From: SZAS-18 sp038322235
GTDB lineage: Bacteria > Verrucomicrobiota > Verrucomicrobiia > Chthoniobacterales > SZAS-18
Assembly (NCBI GenBank): GCA_038322235.1
Contig: JBBQFQ010000012.1
Span: 40,702 to 104,701 of the forward strand
Reading direction: 5' to 3'
Length of the DNA: 64,000 nt
Position numbers and translations under genes: made by a program. The notes beneath the pieces are model-generated. The model searched no databases, had not been told where the DNA came from, and saw only the letters and a list, made by a program, of their open reading frames with translations. This document shows positions 1-8,350 of the stretch, one piece after another. Each line of letters opens with the position of its first letter. The first letter of the stretch is position 1.

Positions 1-564
1 GTCGACGGTTTCGAGACTCTCGATTCGGCGCTTGTTTGCCTGCGCGCGGCTCATGAAATAGCTTTCCACGCCGGGTCCGCCCGGCCCGCCCGAGGAGAGC
101 AGATAGACGAGATACCACGGACGGCAGCGCGCGATCTGCGCCTCGGGCACGCGCAGGCGCGCGAAGACCTGGGTGACGAATTGGTACGTTCGGGGATCGA
201 CATGCTGCCGCAGGGAATCCCCCTGGGGATACAGACCGGCCTTATTCCACCGTTCCGGCGCGTTCTTCGTGCTGTCCGGCGCGACTTCGAAGGCCAATCC
301 CTGGGAAAGCTCGAAGGCTCGATTGAAAGCGGCCGGGAGAGGATAGTCGGTGGAATCGAGCCGGTGGATGGAACCCCCGAGCAAGAGAACTTGGCCGGAC
401 GGCGAGGTCGCCTTCCAGACGCTGGTCGCTTCCGACGCGCGCCGCTTCGCGCCACCGCCGGTCTGCGCGGAGGACGGGGCACCGGCAGGCGATGGGGCGG
501 CTGGCAGCAGGGCTGCGGGGCCGAGCGCGGTGAGCAGGAGAAGCAAGCGGATCGCGTTCGTCAT
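1..564 (-). CDS. TraB/GumN-family protein, N-terminal part (runs off the window)
   Basis: Reading the minus strand from the ATG at 562-564 gives 188 open codons to the window edge, so the C-terminus is missing. The product begins with a hydrophobic, Ala/Leu-rich Sec-type signal peptide (about residues 1-23). It then has WKATSPSGQVLLLGGSIH, followed by a DYPLP segment a few residues later, which is the start pattern of the TraB/GumN (PF01963) family. In that family a conserved GxxH near the N-terminus is thought to be part of a metal-dependent protease-like site; here it is GGSIH. Likely an exported protein; substrate unknown. It is divergent from the TPR gene at 666, with about 100 bp between the two starts. 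Family assignment rests on pattern recognition of the N-terminal half only. Confidence 0.75.
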   Translation of the reverse strand, partial: MTNAIRLLLLLTALGPAALLPAAPSPAGAPSSAQTGGGAKRRASEATSVWKATSPSGQVLLLGGSIHRLDSTDYPLPAAFNRAFELSQGLAFEVAPDSTKNAPERWNKAGLYPQGDSLRQHVDPRTYQFVTQVFARLRVPEAQIARCRPWYLVYLLSSGGPGGPGVESYFMSRAQANKRRIESLETVD

Positions 565-665
565 CGAGGGAGCAAATCAGACCGCCGGCACAACGTCCAA
601 CGAGCGATGCGTCTAATCGCGTCCGTCCCCTTGGCAGAAGCGCGGTCGCCTGATAGGTGCGCCTG

Positions 666-1781
666 ATGAAGATCGCGACACTCCTTGCCGCTGGCGTCGG
701 CCTGCTGACGACCAACGTCCTCCCGGCCGAGGAGCCGGACATCAACCGTCTGCTGGCGAAACTTCCCAAAGCGGAAAGTTTCGACCAACCAAAAATCGAG
801 CAGACGCTCTCTGACGCCCGCGAACTCTCGAACGACCCGGCGGCAAAGAATCTGGCTGCCGCCATCAAAGCTCGCAATCCGGCGCGGGCGCTCGAAGCCG
901 CGCGGAGCTTGAGCGAGAAGTATCCCCAAAACGCGGTGGCTCAGCAGGTCCGCTCGTCTGTTTGCCTTCTCACCCGGCAGTACGGAGAGGGCGTCGCAGC
1001 CGCCCGCAATGCGATTCGCTTGAATCCGGGGTTCGCCCTGGCTCATTACACCCTCGGCGCGAATCTGGCGATGGGCGGCAAGAACGCGGAGGCGATGCCG
1101 GCATTCAAACGGGCCGCCGAACTGCTGCCGAAGAACCCCGGTCCCCTCCTCGCCCTTTCCGCCTGCGCGACGCGTTTGGGGCGCAAGGACGAAGCCGCGA
1201 CTTACGCCCGCCGAGCGACGGAGATCTCGCCCGCCAATGTGGGGGGCTGGATCGTCCTCGCGCGCGCGGAGGGTGCCAGGAAGCAGATGGACGCCGCGGT
1301 TCGCGCCCTGAGTCGCGCGGCGGAACTCGTGCCGGACAACGCGGATTTGCAGGCCACATTGGGGATGACCCTGATCAACCTCAAGCGGGACGGTGAGGCG
1401 ATCGCACCGCTCGAGCGTGCCTTTCAGCGGAACAGCCAGAGTCTTCTCATCGCGGCGCAGCTCGGCTATTGTTATTTAAAGGCTGGGCAAGTGGACCGGT
1501 CGATCGACACCTTGAAGCGCGCCACGCGGCTGAACGCGAGCTACGGGCCAGCGTGGGATCATCTCGGCCTGGCCTATCGCAAGGCCGGCCAGTCCGCGGA
1601 ATCGCTCAAGGCCTTTCGGCGGGCGACGGAGTTGATGCCGGGCAGCGCAGAGGCCTGGGGCCACTATGCGGTGGAGCTGCGCACCGCCGGCAAGGCGGAG
1701 GAAGCTGCGCGCGCCGAGCAGCGAGCCAGTTATCTCAGGCCGCAGGGCGCCGAGTCCAAACGGGCGAAATCGCGGGCTTAA
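666..1781 (+). CDS. Exported tetratricopeptide-repeat protein
   Basis: The protein is 371 aa from the ATG at 666, which has an AGGTG ribosome-binding site at 655-659. An in-frame GTG at 657 is possible but would lie inside that site. It has a signal peptide (about residues 1-21, ending near VLPAEE), then roughly eight TPR units from about residue 60 to 355. These show the usual spacing of small residues, for example A..Y.LG, PGFALAHYTLG and PNNADLQATLG-like blocks. TPR arrays bind protein partners; this one would act in the periplasm or cell envelope. No enzymatic domain is visible. The C-terminus ends in a short basic tail. The partner is unknown, and rph follows 77 bp downstream on the same strand. 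Confidence 0.85.
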   Translation: MKIATLLAAGVGLLTTNVLPAEEPDINRLLAKLPKAESFDQPKIEQTLSDARELSNDPAAKNLAAAIKARNPARALEAARSLSEKYPQNAVAQQVRSSVCLLTRQYGEGVAAARNAIRLNPGFALAHYTLGANLAMGGKNAEAMPAFKRAAELLPKNPGPLLALSACATRLGRKDEAATYARRATEISPANVGGWIVLARAEGARKQMDAAVRALSRAAELVPDNADLQATLGMTLINLKRDGEAIAPLERAFQRNSQSLLIAAQLGYCYLKAGQVDRSIDTLKRATRLNASYGPAWDHLGLAYRKAGQSAESLKAFRRATELMPGSAEAWGHYAVELRTAGKAEEAARAEQRASYLRPQGAESKRAKSRA

Positions 1782-1858
1782 CCGTTGAGTTCCGCCCGCT
1801 TGCTTGTTGCCTCCGGGTCCACTCCCTCTCCACCCCCGTCATCCCCACCACTCTCTGC

Positions 1859-2623
1859 ATGAGCTTCACCATCCCCGCCTCCCTCATCCCACCCGCCGAG
1901 CTCCGACGCGACGGCCGCCGCGTCGATCAATTGCGACAGCTCACGGTCCAACGCGGGATCGCCCCGCATGCGAGCGGATCCGTGTTGATCGGGTTTGGCA
2001 ACACGCGGGTCATCTGCTCATGCATGGTGGAGGAGGGCGTGCCGCGCTGGATGAAGGAGCAGAGCGTCTCAGGCGGCTGGATCACGGCGGAGTACGCGAT
2101 GCTCCCTTACTCGACGCTCGATCGGAAGCAGCGGGACAGCTCCCGAGGCAAGCTGGACGGCCGCAGCGTCGAGATTCAGCGACTGATCGGCCGATCCCTG
2201 AGAGCGGCGGTGGATCTGGATGCGCTGGGGCCGCGCACGATGTGGGTGGATTGCGATGTGCTCCAGGCAGATGGAGGCACGCGCACGGCGTCCATCACCG
2301 GCGCGTGTCTCGCCGTCGCGCTCGCCGGGAAGCGTCTGCTCGCGGAGAAACGGGTTAAAAAAATCCCGCTCAAAGGCTTGGTGGCGGCGGTCAGCGTGGG
2401 AATCGTGGACGGTCGGGCGGTGCTGGACCTGGACTATCCCGAGGACAAGGACGCGGCGGTCGACTTTAATGTCGTCCTGACCGAGGCGGGCGAATTCGTG
2501 GAGGTCCAGGGCTCGGGTGAGGAGACCACCTTCACCCAGGCACAATTCGACGCCCTGATCACGCTCGGTCGAGCCGGCGTCGCCGAGCTCGTGACGTGGC
2601 AGCGCGCCATCCTCGCGGAGTAG
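1859..2623 (+). CDS. rph: Ribonuclease PH
   Basis: A 254-aa phosphorolytic 3'-5' exoribonuclease that trims tRNA 3' ends using inorganic phosphate. The sequence follows RNase PH throughout: RRDGRR near the N-terminus, GWITAEYAMLPYST, the KLDGRSVEIQRLIGRSLRA block and DVLQADGGTRTASITGA. These contain the conserved Arg residues and the catalytic-region aspartates of the family. The length is typical (about 240-255 aa). The reading frame is open further upstream, but the ATG at 1859 begins exactly where family homology begins, so it is chosen. The gene is convergent with the PDZ gene that ends at 2646; no clear terminator is visible in the 22-bp gap. Confidence 0.97.
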   Translation: MSFTIPASLIPPAELRRDGRRVDQLRQLTVQRGIAPHASGSVLIGFGNTRVICSCMVEEGVPRWMKEQSVSGGWITAEYAMLPYSTLDRKQRDSSRGKLDGRSVEIQRLIGRSLRAAVDLDALGPRTMWVDCDVLQADGGTRTASITGACLAVALAGKRLLAEKRVKKIPLKGLVAAVSVGIVDGRAVLDLDYPEDKDAAVDFNVVLTEAGEFVEVQGSGEETTFTQAQFDALITLGRAGVAELVTWQRAILAE

Positions 2624-2645
2624 CGCGCCGGGCGGTGGGTCCGCC

Positions 2646-4142
2646 TCAGTCCAGCCGCTGGAGCGACGGAAGCCGATAGGTTTTGCGGACGAGTTGATCG
2701 ATCTCGCCGGTCTGCTTCGCGTCGAGATAGATCTCCTTCGGGTGATCCTCGAACTCGATCTTGTGGAACCCGTTGATCGGCGCGGCGAGCGCCTTCGGGA
2801 CATCGTCCAGACTGTTGAGCTTCACGCCGTTGATCGCGGTCACGACGAGAAAGCCGAGCTCATTGTAGCCCATGGTGGCGGGCGTTGGCATGACCTGGCT
2901 GAGAAACACGACGCGTTTCCGGTCACCCTTCACGAGCTGGGCCTGCATCAGATCATAAAGGACGAGGCGCTGGGGCGCGCCCTTGCGCCACTCATTGCCC
3001 CACTCCTTGAGGTGCTGGCGCGAGAGCTCCTGGAGGATCAGGCCACCGACGATGACGTACCGCGGAGCTGTCTCGAACGTGTACGGCATGACGGCAAAAT
3101 CCTTCGCCTCCTTCTTCGTGAGCGTGACGTCGAGGGTCATCGGTTTGCCGTCGCGGACGATCTTGAACTGCACCTTGTCACCGGCCTGGTGTTTGACGGA
3201 GAGCAGGTGGCTGACGGTGATGCGTCCGTAGAGCGGGTCTTCGTAGTTCCCGTCCTGGTCAATTTTCACGTCGCCAATCGCGAGCAGTCCGTCGCCCGGT
3301 TTGAGCCCGGCGAGGGCCGCCGGACCGCCTTCCATCACTTCCGTGACGAAAATGCCGCCGTTGCCCGGGGGCAGCCCGCCATACTGCCGCAGCTGCGGAT
3401 CGCGCGTGGAGGCAAAGAGGAAGCCCGCGCGCGGGAAACCGCGATATTCGCCGTCGTCACAATCCTTGAGGAAATGTGCGATCACGGGACCGGGAATGAC
3501 GTCCGCCGTCTGATTCTGGGGAGAAAAGCGCAGCAGCATGCCGGCCAGCTTTCCCTCCTTGAGCACCGGGGCGGTGAAGCTGCTTTCCTTCGCCTGGAGC
3601 GACAGGTTGAGGCGGTAGAGCAGGAAGCTGGAGTCGTCGATCTGGTAGCGCGCCACCTCGATCGTGGTGATCGGCCCCGGCGTCGAGACGAGGGAATCAT
3701 TCGACTCCAACTGCAGGATCGAGAGCCGGTCTCCGACGACGGCTTCGTTGGCGAAATCGAACGGTTTGAGCCCGGCCAGGAACTTCGGATCCGCGGGGGC
3801 GAGCAGCGCGAGATTCGCCTCGTGGTCGACGAAGAGGACCTTTGCTTCCATGCGCTCGCCGCTCTCGGCCTTTTCGAACTCCACGTGGCTGTAGTTCTGG
3901 ATCAACTCGGCCGTGACGAGCACGCGACCCTTCGCGAGCACCGCGCCGAGACCGCGCCGGGTAAAGGGCGGCTTCTTGGCCCACGGCCGGATCAGATCGA
4001 AGGCCTGGTTCGTGGACGAGACGCGGACGACGGAGAGCTCCACCCCCTTCTCGCGCTTTGCGGGTGTCACCGGGGCGGCCGGGGCGGGTTCGAGCGGAAG
4101 CAGAACAAGGACGGCGAGTACCGGCAAGAAGCGGTGCAACAT
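2646..4142 (-). CDS. HtrA/DegP-like PDZ protein lacking the protease triad
   Basis: A 498-aa exported protein with a signal peptide (about residues 1-22). Residues about 35-240 have the fold pattern of an HtrA (S1C) trypsin-like domain, and a clear PDZ domain follows (about 255-345, GGIFVTEVMEGGPAALAGLKPGD). A second PDZ-like segment lies near the C-terminus (NELGFLVVTAINGVKLNSLDD). The catalytic positions do not match: the TNxHV region reads VTAELI, the DLA region reads HEANLALL, and where GNSGGP is expected the sequence is SSFTAPV. It is therefore probably a binding or chaperone-like protein rather than a protease. It is the last gene of the minus-strand run from 7231. Domain assignment is firm; the loss of activity is inferred from sequence. 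Confidence 0.8.
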   Translation of the reverse strand: MLHRFLPVLAVLVLLPLEPAPAAPVTPAKREKGVELSVVRVSSTNQAFDLIRPWAKKPPFTRRGLGAVLAKGRVLVTAELIQNYSHVEFEKAESGERMEAKVLFVDHEANLALLAPADPKFLAGLKPFDFANEAVVGDRLSILQLESNDSLVSTPGPITTIEVARYQIDDSSFLLYRLNLSLQAKESSFTAPVLKEGKLAGMLLRFSPQNQTADVIPGPVIAHFLKDCDDGEYRGFPRAGFLFASTRDPQLRQYGGLPPGNGGIFVTEVMEGGPAALAGLKPGDGLLAIGDVKIDQDGNYEDPLYGRITVSHLLSVKHQAGDKVQFKIVRDGKPMTLDVTLTKKEAKDFAVMPYTFETAPRYVIVGGLILQELSRQHLKEWGNEWRKGAPQRLVLYDLMQAQLVKGDRKRVVFLSQVMPTPATMGYNELGFLVVTAINGVKLNSLDDVPKALAAPINGFHKIEFEDHPKEIYLDAKQTGEIDQLVRKTYRLPSLQRLD

Positions 4143-4180
4143 AAGTGACGATCAGAGACGAAATATGGGTCAAGGAAGAC

Positions 4181-4477
4181 TCAGGCAGTCAACCAGTCGT
4201 TCAAAAACGGCTGCCGCTTCAGCGGATTCACTTCGACAATGCGATAGCGGGCAAGGTTCCGCTGAAAGAACGGGTCTTCATGCGTGAACGCCTCCATGGC
4301 TTCGAGGGACTCGGCCCGCGCGACCAGCATCCCGCCGGTGCGCGGAATTTGCGGGCCGGATAGCAAGAGAATGCTCCTCGCGTAACCGGAATCGAGGAAG
4401 ACCCGATGGTCCGGCGTCGCCGCCTCGATCTGCTCGATCGGCGCGGTGTAGATGACTTCGATGATGTAGTGTTTCAT
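4181..4477 (-). CDS. YciI-like protein
   Basis: A 98-aa protein of the YCII (PF03795) dimeric alpha/beta-barrel family. It has the typical elements: a MKHYIIEVIY first strand, DHRVFLDSGYARSILLLSGP, a central MLVARAESLEAMEAFTHEDPF helix and a C-terminal strand. The DHRVFL His and the HEDPF Asp correspond to the conserved polar pair of the family. The biochemical role is poorly defined in most bacteria; some members are linked to degradative enzymes. It lies 18 bp downstream of cysS and 38 bp upstream of the PDZ gene, so it is probably co-transcribed with them. Confidence 0.85.
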   Translation of the reverse strand: MKHYIIEVIYTAPIEQIEAATPDHRVFLDSGYARSILLLSGPQIPRTGGMLVARAESLEAMEAFTHEDPFFQRNLARYRIVEVNPLKRQPFLNDWLTA

Positions 4478-4495
4478 GGGAAATCGATTCGGGCG

Positions 4496-5902
4496 TCAGC
4501 CGCCGCGGCGGATCAGCTTCGCGCCCTCCTTCGTATCCTTCACGTCCCAGCCCAGCGCGGCGATCTGGTCACGGAGTTCATCCCCGCGCTTCCACTCCTT
4601 CGCCGCGCGGGCCGCGACCCGTTCGCCCACGAGTGCGAGGACCTCGGGTGGCGTGGAGACGACGTCTGGATCGAGCACGAGCACGGCATTGATCCGCTTC
4701 CACCACTCGAGCGCGCCTCTGGCCTCTGCGACGGAAAAAGCGCCGGCGTCGAGCGCGCGATTGGTCTCCCGGATGGTCTCGAAGAGAACGCCGAGAGCGC
4801 CGGAGATGTTCAAGTCGTCGTCGAGAGCGGCTTCGAATCGCGCTTCGACCAAGGCGGCGGGCGTTTCCACAGTGCCCGCACCCGTCGCGTGCTCGCGGAG
4901 CCGCGCCACCCACTCGTCGATCCGCAGGAGTGCCGTGCGCGCCTCGGCGAGACCATCCAGCGTGAAGTTCAGCGGCAGCCGGTAGTTGACGCGGAGCAAC
5001 GCGAACCGGATTTCGCGCCCGGTGTAGCCCTTGGTCAGCAGGTCGCGGAGCGTGTAGAAATTCCCGAGCGATTTCGACATCTTCTGCCCTTCGACCATCA
5101 GGTGGGCGGCGTGCAGCCAATACCGGACGAACGTTTTCCCGGTGCAGCATTCCGTCTGCGCGATCTCCGCTTCGTGATGCGGGAAAATGTTGTCCACCCC
5201 GCCGCAGTGAATGTCGATTTCGTCGCCAAGGAGTCCGGTGGCCATGGCGCTGCATTCGATGTGCCAGCCGGGGCGACCGCGACCCCAAGGGCTCTCCCAG
5301 CCCACGTCTCCGTCGTCGGCATCCCAGGCTTTCCAGAGGGCGAAGTCCCCGACGCTCTCCTTCTCGTACTCGTCACTGCTGACGCGCCCGCTGGGCCGCA
5401 ATTCGTCGAGGTCGAGGTTGGCCAGCCGGCCATAGGCCGCAAAGCTCGAGATCCGGAAATAGACCGACTTGTCCTCGGCCTGATAGGCATTCCCGCGTTC
5501 GATCAGCGTGCCGATCATCGCGATCATCCGCGCGATGTGAACCGGCTCGGTGGCGGCGGGAAACTGATCGGCCCGCTTGATCCGCAAGGCATCGAGGTCC
5601 TCAAAGAACGCCCGCTTGTAGATCTCGGTGAACGCTCCCAGCGAGAGCCCAGCCTGCCGGGAATTGCGGATCGTCTTGTCGTCCACATCGGTGAGGTTCA
5701 TCACGCGATGGACGCGATAGCCGCGCAGTTCGAGGTGCCGCTGAAGCAGATCCTCAAACATGAAAGAACGCAGGTTTCCGATGTGAGCGTAGTTGTAGAC
5801 CGTCGGCCCGCACGTGTACAGCCGCACGTCGCGGCCGGCCGGATCGAGCGGCGCGAACGACTCCAATTCGCGCGACAGAGTGTTCAGGAATCGGATCCCC
5901 AT
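4496..5902 (-). CDS. cysS: Cysteinyl-tRNA synthetase
   Basis: A 468-aa class I aminoacyl-tRNA synthetase that charges tRNA-Cys in the cytoplasm. The zinc-binding CGPTVYNYAHIGN segment near residue 31 contains the HIGH-type motif (HIGN). Further zinc ligands are in ECSAMA and FPHHEAE. The KMSKS loop is present as KMSKSLGNF. The C-terminal anticodon-binding part ends with a normal LGWDVKDTKEGAKLIRR tail. Length is as expected (about 460-480 aa). Its ATG shares one base with the stop of ispF (TAATG at 5900-5904), indicating translational coupling. Confidence 0.98.
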   Translation of the reverse strand: MGIRFLNTLSRELESFAPLDPAGRDVRLYTCGPTVYNYAHIGNLRSFMFEDLLQRHLELRGYRVHRVMNLTDVDDKTIRNSRQAGLSLGAFTEIYKRAFFEDLDALRIKRADQFPAATEPVHIARMIAMIGTLIERGNAYQAEDKSVYFRISSFAAYGRLANLDLDELRPSGRVSSDEYEKESVGDFALWKAWDADDGDVGWESPWGRGRPGWHIECSAMATGLLGDEIDIHCGGVDNIFPHHEAEIAQTECCTGKTFVRYWLHAAHLMVEGQKMSKSLGNFYTLRDLLTKGYTGREIRFALLRVNYRLPLNFTLDGLAEARTALLRIDEWVARLREHATGAGTVETPAALVEARFEAALDDDLNISGALGVLFETIRETNRALDAGAFSVAEARGALEWWKRINAVLVLDPDVVSTPPEVLALVGERVAARAAKEWKRGDELRDQIAALGWDVKDTKEGAKLIRRGG

Positions 5903-6405
5903 TAGATATCGGGAAAGAACGCCGGCTCGGGGATTTTCTCAACCGAAGCGACCGCCATGGCGGAGATACCTTCGCCGCGTCCGAGGAATCCCATCGTCTC
6001 ATTCGTGGTCGCCTTCACGCTCACGCGTTCGACCGGCAGACGCAGCACCGCCGCCAGACTGCTTCGAATCGCGGCGAGATGCGGCGCGATCTTGGGCGCC
6101 TCGGCGATCAGCGTCGCGTCCACGTTGATTGCGCGCGCGCCCTGCTCGGCGAGAATGTCGATGACGCGCGCGAGGATCTTCAGCGAGCTGATGCCCTCGA
6201 TGGAGGCATCGGTGTTCGGAAAATGGATGCCGATGTCGCCAGCCGCCACGGCCCCGAGGAGAGCGTCAGCGATGGCGTGGGAGAGGACATCGGCGTCCGA
6301 ATGCCCGAGCAGACCGTGGGAATGCGCGAGTTCCACGCCCCCGAGAATCAGGCGGCGCCCCTCGACGAGGCGGTGAGTGTCGTAGCCGATGCCAACAAGA
6401 TTCAT
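5902..6405 (-). CDS. ispF: 2-C-methyl-D-erythritol 2,4-cyclodiphosphate synthase
   Basis: A 167-aa enzyme of the non-mevalonate (MEP) isoprenoid pathway that converts CDP-methylerythritol 2-phosphate to the cyclodiphosphate. Family motifs are all present: GYDTHRL with the metal-binding Asp and His, LGHSDADVLSHAIADALLGA, and KATTNETMGFLGRGEGI near the C-terminus. The ATG at 6405 is preferred over a TTG four codons upstream, because the protein family starts at this Met. The gene overlaps the start of cysS by one base, an ispF-cysS pairing seen in several bacterial groups. The inositol monophosphatase gene ends 46 bp upstream. Confidence 0.97.
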   Translation of the reverse strand: MNLVGIGYDTHRLVEGRRLILGGVELAHSHGLLGHSDADVLSHAIADALLGAVAAGDIGIHFPNTDASIEGISSLKILARVIDILAEQGARAINVDATLIAEAPKIAPHLAAIRSSLAAVLRLPVERVSVKATTNETMGFLGRGEGISAMAVASVEKIPEPAFFPDI

Positions 6406-6451
6406 GCGGAGGCGCAACGTGGCCGGATTCGCCGATTTCGAAACCCCAATT

Positions 6452-7231
6452 TCAGAGGGTCAGTGCGTCATCTGCCCAGCGTGCGGCGGCGATTGCGGTG
6501 AGGGAGGGGTTCATCGCGACGATGGAGAATGCCTCGTTTCCGCCGCGTTCGGTGAGCCGCACCACGCCGCCCGCGGCTTCCACGAGCGGAATGCCGGCGG
6601 CCACGTCCCAGAGGCTGATGCCGGGCTCGATGTAGGCGTCGATGCGCCCGGACGCGACGTAGGCCATCGCAAGCGCCGCACTGCCCATGAACCGGCATTT
6701 TCTCGCTTCGTCGATCATGCGCAGCATGATGGGCATGGCGGCCGCCTTCGCCGCGCTGGTGCGGGAGAGACCGACGATGACAACCGAGTCGTGGAGCTCG
6801 GTCCGCGCGCTGACGTGGATGCGTTCTCCATTCAGACGCGGAACGCCGTCGGATTCATCGTAGCTCCAGAGTTCGTTGGTGTTTGGATCAAAGATGACGC
6901 CCGTCACGATCTTGGCCGCGCGTCGCATCGCGATCGAGACGCACCAGTGCGGGATGCCATAAAAGAAATTCACCGTGCCATCGAGCGGGTCCACGACCCA
7001 CTGATGATCGCTCGACACATTGCCGCCGATTCCCTCCTCCCCGAAGAGCGCGTGATCCGGGAAGGCCGTGAGGATGTCCCCGAAGATCATTTCCTGCGCC
7101 TGCACGTCGAGCTCGAGCTTTATATCATGGGCGGACGCCGCGTTCACAATCAGCCGGGATCCCGCGTGGGAGCGAAGAAAACCGCCGGCCCGGCGGGCGG
7201 CAGCGGTGGCAATCTCGAGGTGCATCTGCAT
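6452..7231 (-). CDS. Inositol monophosphatase family phosphatase
   Basis: A 259-aa Mg2+-dependent phosphatase of the IMPase/SuhB family. The metal and substrate motifs are visible: GEEG (about residue 70), WVVDPLDGTVNFFYG and the C-terminal WDVAAGIPLVEAAGG. Substrate could be inositol-1-phosphate or another small sugar or nucleotide phosphate; members of the family cannot be separated from sequence alone. ATGs at 7231 and 7225 are both plausible. A more upstream ATG at 7270 would add an Arg/Cys-rich segment unlike the family. It is the first gene of the minus-strand run leading into ispF and cysS. Confidence 0.9.
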   Translation of the reverse strand: MQMHLEIATAAARRAGGFLRSHAGSRLIVNAASAHDIKLELDVQAQEMIFGDILTAFPDHALFGEEGIGGNVSSDHQWVVDPLDGTVNFFYGIPHWCVSIAMRRAAKIVTGVIFDPNTNELWSYDESDGVPRLNGERIHVSARTELHDSVVIVGLSRTSAAKAAAMPIMLRMIDEARKCRFMGSAALAMAYVASGRIDAYIEPGISLWDVAAGIPLVEAAGGVVRLTERGGNEAFSIVAMNPSLTAIAAARWADDALTL

Positions 7232-7311
7232 CGCGCAGCAACGCACGCTCCGCGGCCTTCGTCCGCACAAAAAATCACTCCCGGATTGCGTCCCGCCCCG
7301 GCGGGACTCGC

Positions 7312-7350
7312 CAAAAAAATCGAGGGAGGGAATCGCTTCCCTCCCTCGAT
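7312..7350 (-). terminator. Rho-independent terminator of the H1-like gene
   Basis: A perfect 14-bp inverted repeat (7319-7332 and 7337-7350, loop TCGC) is followed on the minus strand by a run of seven T residues. It lies about 50 bp past the stop of the H1-like gene. A second GC-rich hairpin (7369-7392, 10-bp stem) sits between that stop and this terminator. Confidence 0.9.
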
Positions 7351-7402
7351 CTGGATGGTTGCCGGGGGGACCCGCGCGTCATCGCGCGGGTCGGGCGCAG
7401 CT

Positions 7403-7606
7403 TTACGCTGCGGGAGGAGCCGGAGCGGCAGCCTTCTTCTTCGCAGGCTTCTTGACGGCCTTCTTGGCAGCCTTCTTGGCTACGGGCTTCTTCGCGGCTT
7501 TCGCCTTCGGAGCAGCCTTCTTCGCCGGGGCCTTCTTGGCCGCCGGGGTCTTCTTAGCAGCTACGGCTTTCTTGGCCGGCTTCTTTGCAGCTTTCTTTAC
7601 GGGCAT
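7403..7606 (-). CDS. Histone H1-like lysine/alanine/proline-rich protein
   Basis: A 67-aa protein composed almost only of Lys, Ala, Pro and Val, with repeated AAKKPAKKA/KKAPAKKA units and no hydrophobic core. This composition matches the C-terminal tail of eukaryotic H1 and the bacterial H1-like proteins of Chlamydia (Hc1/Hc2) and related groups, which bind DNA non-specifically and compact the nucleoid. An AGGGGTGA ribosome-binding site sits about 5 nt before the ATG, and the gene has its own strong terminator, suggesting independent and possibly high expression. DNA binding is inferred from composition, not from a folded domain. Confidence 0.8.
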   Translation of the reverse strand: MPVKKAAKKPAKKAVAAKKTPAAKKAPAKKAAPKAKAAKKPVAKKAAKKAVKKPAKKKAAAPAPPAA

Positions 7607-7720
7607 GAGGAATCACCCCTTTCTATCCGCAGTAGCGGAGCTGATTGCATAGAGTTGCGTGGTCGCACTCATGAGGCGGAGTAAGGGGAGAATGCACTGG
7701 GTGGTCAACTACATTTTGTA

Positions 7721-8350
7721 TCACAGTTCCAAAATCCGGAGCAGCTGCGACGCGATGTCGCGCTTTGGTGCCAGCGGAAGGGCAATTTCTCGCCCATTGC
7801 TAAAGATCACTGTCACTTCGTTCGAGTCGCTCGCAAAGCCAGTATTCATGCGGCTCACGTCATTGCAGATGATCGCCTCGCAACCCTTGCGTGACAGTTT
7901 CTCGCGGGCGTGGACGAGCACGTTCGTGGTCTCCGCGGCAAATCCGATGACACGCAGATTTTTTTTCACGTTTTGCAGCGAAGCGAGGATGTCCCGCGTC
8001 GGAATGAGGTCGAGCGTCAGCGTTTCGCGTCCGTTCTTCTTGATTTTTTGCGCTGCGATCCGCGCCGGTTTGAAGTCCGCCACGGCCGCGCAGAGAATCG
8101 CGACATCGATGTCGCAGATGCAGGCGTGGACCGCTTCGAACATCTCATCGCTCGATCCCGTGGCGACGAAACCCGCGAGCCCGGTCGGGGGTGTCAGGGC
8201 GACGGGACCGCTGATGAGCGTGACGGAATGTCCGTTTGCGACGGCGGCCTCTGCCAGGGCATAGCCCATCTTGCCGGACGAACGGTTGCCGAGAAACCGA
8301 ACGGGATCGATCGGCTCCTGTGTCGGCCCGGCGGTGATCAACACGCGCAT
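7721..8350 (-). CDS. coaB: Phosphopantothenate-cysteine ligase (stand-alone CoaB)
   Basis: A 209-aa protein corresponding to the C-terminal CoaB half of the usual bifunctional CoaBC. It joins cysteine to 4'-phosphopantothenate using CTP in coenzyme A synthesis. Motifs include ITAGPTQEPIDPVRFLGNRSSGKMG (written here only in part: NRSSGKMG), AAVADFKPA, the active-site Lys in KIKK, and VIGFAAET. The ATG at 8350 shares its last base with the coaC stop (TAATG), so the two halves are separate but coupled genes. Length fits a single CoaB domain, and both halves look complete, so this is a split rather than a broken gene. Confidence 0.93.
   Translation of the reverse strand: MRVLITAGPTQEPIDPVRFLGNRSSGKMGYALAEAAVANGHSVTLISGPVALTPPTGLAGFVATGSSDEMFEAVHACICDIDVAILCAAVADFKPARIAAQKIKKNGRETLTLDLIPTRDILASLQNVKKNLRVIGFAAETTNVLVHAREKLSRKGCEAIICNDVSRMNTGFASDSNEVTVIFSNGREIALPLAPKRDIASQLLRILEL

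Noticed and set aside
2694..4148. 484-codon plus-strand open frame opposite the PDZ gene
   Set aside because: Same GC shadow effect; the minus strand has a signal peptide and a PDZ domain.
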